Shown here: in pieces, positions 21,990-25,227 of the stretch
Layout: every line of letters starts with the position of its first letter
How positions within the stretch are numbered: the first letter of the stretch is position 1
Source of the DNA: Verrucomicrobia bacterium UBA3750
GTDB lineage: Bacteria > Verrucomicrobiota > Kiritimatiellia > RFP12 > UBA1067
NCBI GenBank assembly: GCA_002371755.1
Contig: DFGM01000151.1
Coordinates: forward strand, 1-25,227
DNA length: 25,227 nt
Reading direction: 5' to 3'
Notes under the pieces: model-generated
Told to the model about the DNA's origin: nothing
The model's database searches: none
What the model saw: the letters and a program-made list of their open reading frames with translations, nothing else
Translations under genes and position numbers: made by a program

Positions 21990-23057
21990 ATGAAAACTAC
22001 GACAATGCTTGCGCTCTTCGGAGCGATATTGGCCTTGGGTGCGTCCGCGGCGCCGAAGTCGCCGGCGGAACTGATGTGGGACGGCCTTGAACCGGCAGAC
22101 AAGCTCTACGGCAACCCCTTGGAGCCGGATGACCTTTTCGACATGGTCGTCGTCGTCGGCGAGTTCAAAATCGACAAGCTGAAGGACTTCCCCTTCGATA
22201 CGCTCGGCGAACAGGCCAACTATGCACTCGAGAAGCGCCTCAGGGTCATCTGCTCGTTGCAAGGCTCCAGGCTCAATGCCCCGAAATTCAAGGAACTCCT
22301 CAAAAAGAACAAGCTTACGCTTGGCTGGGGAGTCACCGTCTATCAGGACGCGTGCCTCGCCACCACAAACAGGCCTGCGGCGGAATCCTATCCGTTCTTC
22401 TATGTGGTCGATACGAAAGGCGCGGTCATCTACAAGGGTACAAGCGAAGATTCGGCAATCAGCGCAGCCAAGGCCGCAGTGGAAAAGCTGCCGAGGGAGA
22501 ACGAGATATTCGGCATTTTTCCGCCGAACAAACTCCTCCCCGAGGCCACGAACTACTTCCGCAAGGGCGTTCAGACCCGCCCGGGCATGGCGTGGCTCAA
22601 GCGTATGAGCATGGATAAAGATCCTGAAAAGGCGGCGGAAGCCGCGCATATGCTCGTTTCCGTCCCGCAGAAGCGCGATTTGCTCATAAAGGATTACATG
22701 CGCGCAGCGCGTTCGGTGCCAGGCGAGACGATGTGGAAAATCGAACAACTTTTCAAGATGTGGCCGGACTTGAAGTCGGACAAGAAAATCGCCAGATTGC
22801 GCGAAGAGATAAAGGAGATGGGCGATTGCGAAAAGGTGGTGAAGATTGTGATTGCAGTCGAGAAGGAGGCGCAAAAGCCCGTGCTCAAGTCGGCGGAGGC
22901 CAAGCGCGCCGCTCTTTTCTACAAGGCGAACATCCAGAAACTGGAACGTCTCGCCCAATCAAAGGATCCGACGGCCGGCGCCGAGGCTACGCGATATATG
23001 CCCAGAGTCGAAGCCCTCGCCAACGCCATGCTCAATTGGCCCCCCCCGGAACGCTGA
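21990..23057 (+). CDS. secreted protein with thioredoxin-like N-terminal domain, function unknown
   Basis: This 355-aa protein starts with a clear signal peptide, MKTTTMLALFGAILALGASA (1-20), cleaved probably after ALGASA. The mature N-terminal half reads as a thioredoxin-like fold without a CxxC pair: VVVVGEF strand, RVICSLQG, then YPFFYVVDTKGAVIYKGTS, the typical thioredoxin beta3-beta4 hairpin. The C-terminal half is helical, Lys/Glu-rich, TPR-like in look. ATG21990 is the first codon of the signal peptide and sits beside the -10 element. A C8 run (23040-23047) lies five codons before the stop. The sulfatase-maturase-like gene follows in the same frame. The role is unknown; a periplasmic accessory protein is a guess. 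Confidence 0.85.
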   Translation: MKTTTMLALFGAILALGASAAPKSPAELMWDGLEPADKLYGNPLEPDDLFDMVVVVGEFKIDKLKDFPFDTLGEQANYALEKRLRVICSLQGSRLNAPKFKELLKKNKLTLGWGVTVYQDACLATTNRPAAESYPFFYVVDTKGAVIYKGTSEDSAISAAKAAVEKLPRENEIFGIFPPNKLLPEATNYFRKGVQTRPGMAWLKRMSMDKDPEKAAEAAHMLVSVPQKRDLLIKDYMRAARSVPGETMWKIEQLFKMWPDLKSDKKIARLREEIKEMGDCEKVVKIVIAVEKEAQKPVLKSAEAKRAALFYKANIQKLERLAQSKDPTAGAEATRYMPRVEALANAMLNWPPPER

Positions 23058-23114
23058 TTGCGCCGTATCGTTCCGGAAGTGCCGTCTAAGCGCCATCCAG
23101 CAGAAGGGCAGAAG

Positions 23115-24134
23115 ATGTTCCCGGCGAATATTCGTCCTCTTGCCTTGCTTGTGAAGCCGGCGGGGGCTTCTTGCAATCTCGATTGCCCCTACTGTTTCTA
23201 CAAACGCCACGCGGCGGGGAAGATGGATTTGAAACTTCTCGAGCGCACGCTCGATAGCTACATGGCCATGCCGTTCCCCGCGCGCTTCAAGTCGGTTTCG
23301 CTCCAGGGCGGCGAACCGCTCTTGGCCGGCGCTGAAGTCCTTGAACTAGTCTCGCGCTATCCCTGCGCCAAAAACATACAGACTAACGCCACTCTCCTCA
23401 CGCCGGAAATAGCGCGCGGTTTCGCCCGCACGGGGTGGCTCGCCGGCGTTTCGCTGGACGGCCCTGAAGATATTCACGACAAAATGCGCTCTTCCTCGCA
23501 CGGCGCCGTCGTTTCAGGCATACGGATACTGGAAGATGCAGCGGCCGCCTACAATCTCATGACTGTCGTATCCAAGGCGAATGTCGCCAAGGCAGCCTGT
23601 ATCTATTCATATTTCAAAAACGCTTTCAAGACGCGTTTTCATCAGTATATAGAGTGCACGGGCCCCGACCCGGCCTTTGCAATCACTGCGGAGGCGTGGG
23701 GGGATTTCCTTGTTGAACTCTTTGACGAGTGGATAAAGAGCGATTTGCGCGAAATATCTATCCGCACCTTCGATTCTCTCGCTTCCGTGATGCTCGGGCG
23801 AGGACCCGTGCAATGCTCGTTTTCAGATACGTGCGCACACCATTTGGTGGTGGAATTCGATGGCTCTGTTTATCCATGCGATTTCCATGTCTCTGAGGAG
23901 ACGCGACTAGGCAATATAAAGGATAAAAGCCTTCTGGAGATTGCGCAAAGCGAGGAATACGCCAAATTTGCCGCGCGGAAGGGCGAAATCGCACCAGAAT
24001 GCGCCTCATGCGAATATTTCACATACTGCCGCGGGGATTGCCCCAGGAACAGGCGTTCGCTTTGCGCCGGGTGGAAACGTTTCTTCGCCCACGCTCTCGG
24101 ACGCCTTGGCGAATCAATTTTTTCTGCCGACTAG
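23115..24134 (+). CDS. radical SAM/SPASM protein, anaerobic sulfatase-maturase-like (anSME)
   Basis: This 339-aa protein has the radical SAM motif CNLDCPYC (Cys20, Cys24, Cys27) after LALLVKPAGAS, the hallmark N-terminus of anSMEs. QGGEPL (64-69), TNATLL and SLDGP (113-117) follow. The SPASM region carries Cys234, Cys240, Cys255, then Cys296, Cys299, Cys305, Cys309 and Cys317 for two auxiliary [4Fe-4S] clusters. anSMEs oxidise an active-site Cys or Ser of sulfatases to formylglycine. It is shorter than typical members (about 370-400 aa). ATG23115 is chosen for AAGGG six bases upstream; an in-frame TTG at 23058 directly follows the previous stop. No sulfatase is in the window. Its end overlaps the convergent prenyl synthase by 21 bases. 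Confidence 0.88.
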   Translation: MFPANIRPLALLVKPAGASCNLDCPYCFYKRHAAGKMDLKLLERTLDSYMAMPFPARFKSVSLQGGEPLLAGAEVLELVSRYPCAKNIQTNATLLTPEIARGFARTGWLAGVSLDGPEDIHDKMRSSSHGAVVSGIRILEDAAAAYNLMTVVSKANVAKAACIYSYFKNAFKTRFHQYIECTGPDPAFAITAEAWGDFLVELFDEWIKSDLREISIRTFDSLASVMLGRGPVQCSFSDTCAHHLVVEFDGSVYPCDFHVSEETRLGNIKDKSLLEIAQSEEYAKFAARKGEIAPECASCEYFTYCRGDCPRNRRSLCAGWKRFFAHALGRLGESIFSAD

Positions 24135-24887
24135 ACGCTCGGCGATGTTTTCGAGTAGGCTTGTGTCTCCCGGGAGGGACTTTAGAGCGTTCTTTGCGGC
24201 GGCTGTAGCGGAAACGACCAGATGCTCCGTCTCTTCCTTATTATAGGGCGAATCGCCGTCCAGCAGGTCGTCTTCATATTGGAACGCGAGGCCGAGATTG
24301 AGAGCAAACGCCCTCAACGCTTCCAGCGTTTCCTCGTTTGCCCCCGCGGTGAGGCCGCCCATGACGGCCGCCGCAATGAATAGATCTGCGGTCTTGTGCT
24401 CGTAAATAAAGGGGATATCGGCCTTTGGGGCATCTTTTTCGCGCATTATGTCTTCGACCTGACCCTGCACCACGCCCACGCCTGCCGCGGCAAGCGTTGC
24501 CACTATCCGCCCTGCGTTGCGGGGAGAGAGCGCCGCAACGCGGAAGGCAGCCGCCTGCAAAGCGTCTCCTGCCAATATTGCGTTCGCCTCGCCGAACTTC
24601 GTCCAGACCGTCGGCTTGCCGCGTCGAAGGGTATCGTTATCCATGGAGGGCAGGTCGTCATGGACTAGGGTGTAGTTGTGGAGAAGCTCGATAGCGGCTG
24701 CGGCATGGCGTGCATCCTCGGCATTCCCGCCCGTAGCGACGGCAGCGGCGAGGCATATCAAGGGGCGTATCCTCTTCCCGCCTGTGCCAACAGCATATTT
24801 CATCGCATCATGCAACACTTCCGGACGCGCCCCGCACGCCTCCAACGCTTCTTCAAGCGTCCTTTCGATTGTTTCGATGTGTTCCAT
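24114..24887 (-). CDS. ispA: polyprenyl synthase (farnesyl/geranyl diphosphate synthase type)
   Basis: This 257-aa protein has the trans-prenyltransferase signatures: GGKRIRP (36-42), first Asp-rich motif DDLPSMD (77-83) and second DDLLD (206-210). The residues around the first motif (VHDDLPSMDNDTLRRGKPT) match bacterial farnesyl diphosphate synthase. It condenses IPP with allylic diphosphates to make isoprenoid chain precursors. It is shorter than the usual 290-300 aa, and the conserved segment after the second Asp motif (GKxxGxDxxxxKxTYxxxxG in the family) is missing: the protein runs directly from DDLLDGDSPYNKEET to the terminal helices. ATG24887 follows GGAGGAG. It lies downstream of tRNA-Met; the stop codon lies inside the convergent radical SAM gene. 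Confidence 0.9.
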   Translation of the reverse strand: MEHIETIERTLEEALEACGARPEVLHDAMKYAVGTGGKRIRPLICLAAAVATGGNAEDARHAAAAIELLHNYTLVHDDLPSMDNDTLRRGKPTVWTKFGEANAILAGDALQAAAFRVAALSPRNAGRIVATLAAAGVGVVQGQVEDIMREKDAPKADIPFIYEHKTADLFIAAAVMGGLTAGANEETLEALRAFALNLGLAFQYEDDLLDGDSPYNKEETEHLVVSATAAAKNALKSLPGDTSLLENIAERLVGRKN

Positions 24888-24915
24888 ATGCTTCCAGGCT
24901 CCTCCTGATAAAACG

Positions 24916-24937
24916 AAAGACCGCTTTCGCGGCCTCT
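24916..24937 (-). terminator. hairpin between tRNA-Met and ispA
   Basis: On the minus strand CCGC and GCGG close a GAAA tetraloop, extended by G-C, A-T and wobble pairs to nine base pairs, then CGTTTT follows. It is a plausible 3' end for the tRNA transcript; read-through would feed ispA. Confidence 0.5.
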
Positions 24938-24943
24938 TGTAAT

Positions 24944-25019
24944 TGGTGGCGAGAAAGGGGATCGAACCCTTGACCTTAGGCTTATGAGTCCTGCGCTCTA
25001 CCAACTGAGCTATCTCGCC
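24944..25019 (-). tRNA. tRNA-Met (elongator, anticodon CAT)
   Basis: This 76-nt cloverleaf has a perfect acceptor stem (GGCGAGA/TCTCGCC), D-stem GCTC/GAGC, anticodon loop CTCATAA, T-arm AAGGG-TTCGATC-CCCTT, and encoded ACCA at the 3' end. A paired 1-72 base pair and the CTCATAA loop indicate elongator Met (or a CAU tRNA converted to Ile). The anticodon stem is poor: CAGGA against GCCTA gives only three Watson-Crick pairs, with C27-A43 and A31-G39 mismatched. Confidence 0.93.
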
Positions 25020-25056
25020 GTGTCGTTTATTGCGCTATCAGACGCAACGGGGGCAT

Positions 25057-25086
25057 ATGATACCAAAAAAACCGCCTGCTCGTCAA
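25057..25086 (-). promoter_or_regulatory. promoter of tRNA-Met and possibly ispA
   Basis: On the minus strand TTGACG (25086-25081), an 18-base spacer and TATCAT (25062-25057) preceded by TGG. The predicted start near 25050 lies about 31 bases before the tRNA 5' end. Confidence 0.65.
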
Positions 25087-25115
25087 GGGGGTATTTTGAG
25101 GTGTTGGTGAAATCA

Positions 25116-25206
25116 TTGGCTCGCCGCCACGGCGGCAGGGCAGGTGGCGGTAGGGCGGGCAGACCCCTGCCCGTCGCGACATTGCGGCGGCGGTAGGACG
25201 GGCGGC
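25116..25206. repeat. GGCGG-rich degenerate repeat with a hairpin
   Basis: GGCGGTAGG or close variants recur (near 25146, 25188, 25202), alternating with GGGCAGG/GGACGGG. CGGGCAG (25156-25162) and CTGCCCG (25167-25173) form a 7-bp stem with ACCC loop. A TATAAT lies at 25213-25218 by the window end but lacks TGn and a -35 at normal spacing. No gene is visible here. Confidence 0.5.
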
Positions 25207-25227
25207 GGTAGGTATAATGGGAACTAG

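Noticed and set aside
23055..23060. UGA read-through or selenocysteine joining the secreted protein and the radical SAM protein
   Set aside because: The downstream gene has its own ATG with AAGGG, and no SECIS-like hairpin is evident just after the TGA.
25213..25218. Promoter at the right edge
   Set aside because: Perfect TATAAT but no TGn, no -35 at 15-19 bases, and the downstream gene is outside the window; left as a note only.

Overview
The window comes from a moderately GC-rich bacterial chromosome with tightly packed genes, many ATGA or TAATG overlaps, and promoters dominated by an extended -10 element (TGGTATAAT and close variants). PPi-dependent phosphofructokinase, a 2-oxoacid:ferredoxin oxidoreductase, a radical-SAM sulfatase-maturase-like enzyme and SemiSWEET-like and type II secretion F proteins suggest an anaerobic, fermentative Gram-negative bacterium. 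My best guess is the PVC group (Kiritimatiellota/Lentisphaerota-like gut lineages). That is a recollection-based inference with low to moderate confidence; no marker gene here proves it.

Layout, left to right. (1) 1-4146, plus strand: end of a SEC-C protein (probably SecA), a HAD phosphatase, an unknown 176-aa protein, a Soj/ParA ATPase with an Ala-rich tail, a DUF2723-like membrane protein and a family 2 glycosyltransferase; all but one junction overlap. (2) 4193-6416: a promoter and two YejB/YejE-type peptide ABC permeases. (3) 6462-7687: acyl carrier protein with its own promoter and terminator, then an acyl-ACP thioesterase whose start codon lies almost exactly at the predicted transcription start. 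(4) 7732-10480, minus strand: a defence-like pair, an EcoRI-type adenine methyltransferase overlapping a DUF262-HNH nuclease, preceded by a leader of about 440 nt with mutually exclusive dyads that look like an attenuator. (5) 10653-10800: five 22-bp palindromic tandem repeats. (6) 10935-13688: the operon ferredoxin / alpha / fused beta-gamma of a VOR/KOR-type oxidoreductase, closed by a strong bidirectional terminator. (7) 13885-21856, minus strand: htpG, a PQ-loop protein, an AI-2E-family permease, pfp, an unknown protein, a GspF/PilC protein and a serA-like dehydrogenase, nearly all overlapping or closely spaced. (8) 21928-24134: a divergent promoter pair, a secreted thioredoxin-like protein of unknown role and an anSME-like radical SAM protein. 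(9) 24114-25086, minus strand: a short polyprenyl synthase and an elongator tRNA-Met.

The least ordinary part is 7732-10800: the methyltransferase/nuclease pair, its structured leader, a signal-peptide-like in-frame extension of the methyltransferase, and the adjoining repeat array. The rest is mostly housekeeping, with individual oddities: leaderless starts, a divergent promoter pair sharing one -35 element, a SerA lacking its expected catalytic Glu, and a prenyl synthase missing a conserved loop.
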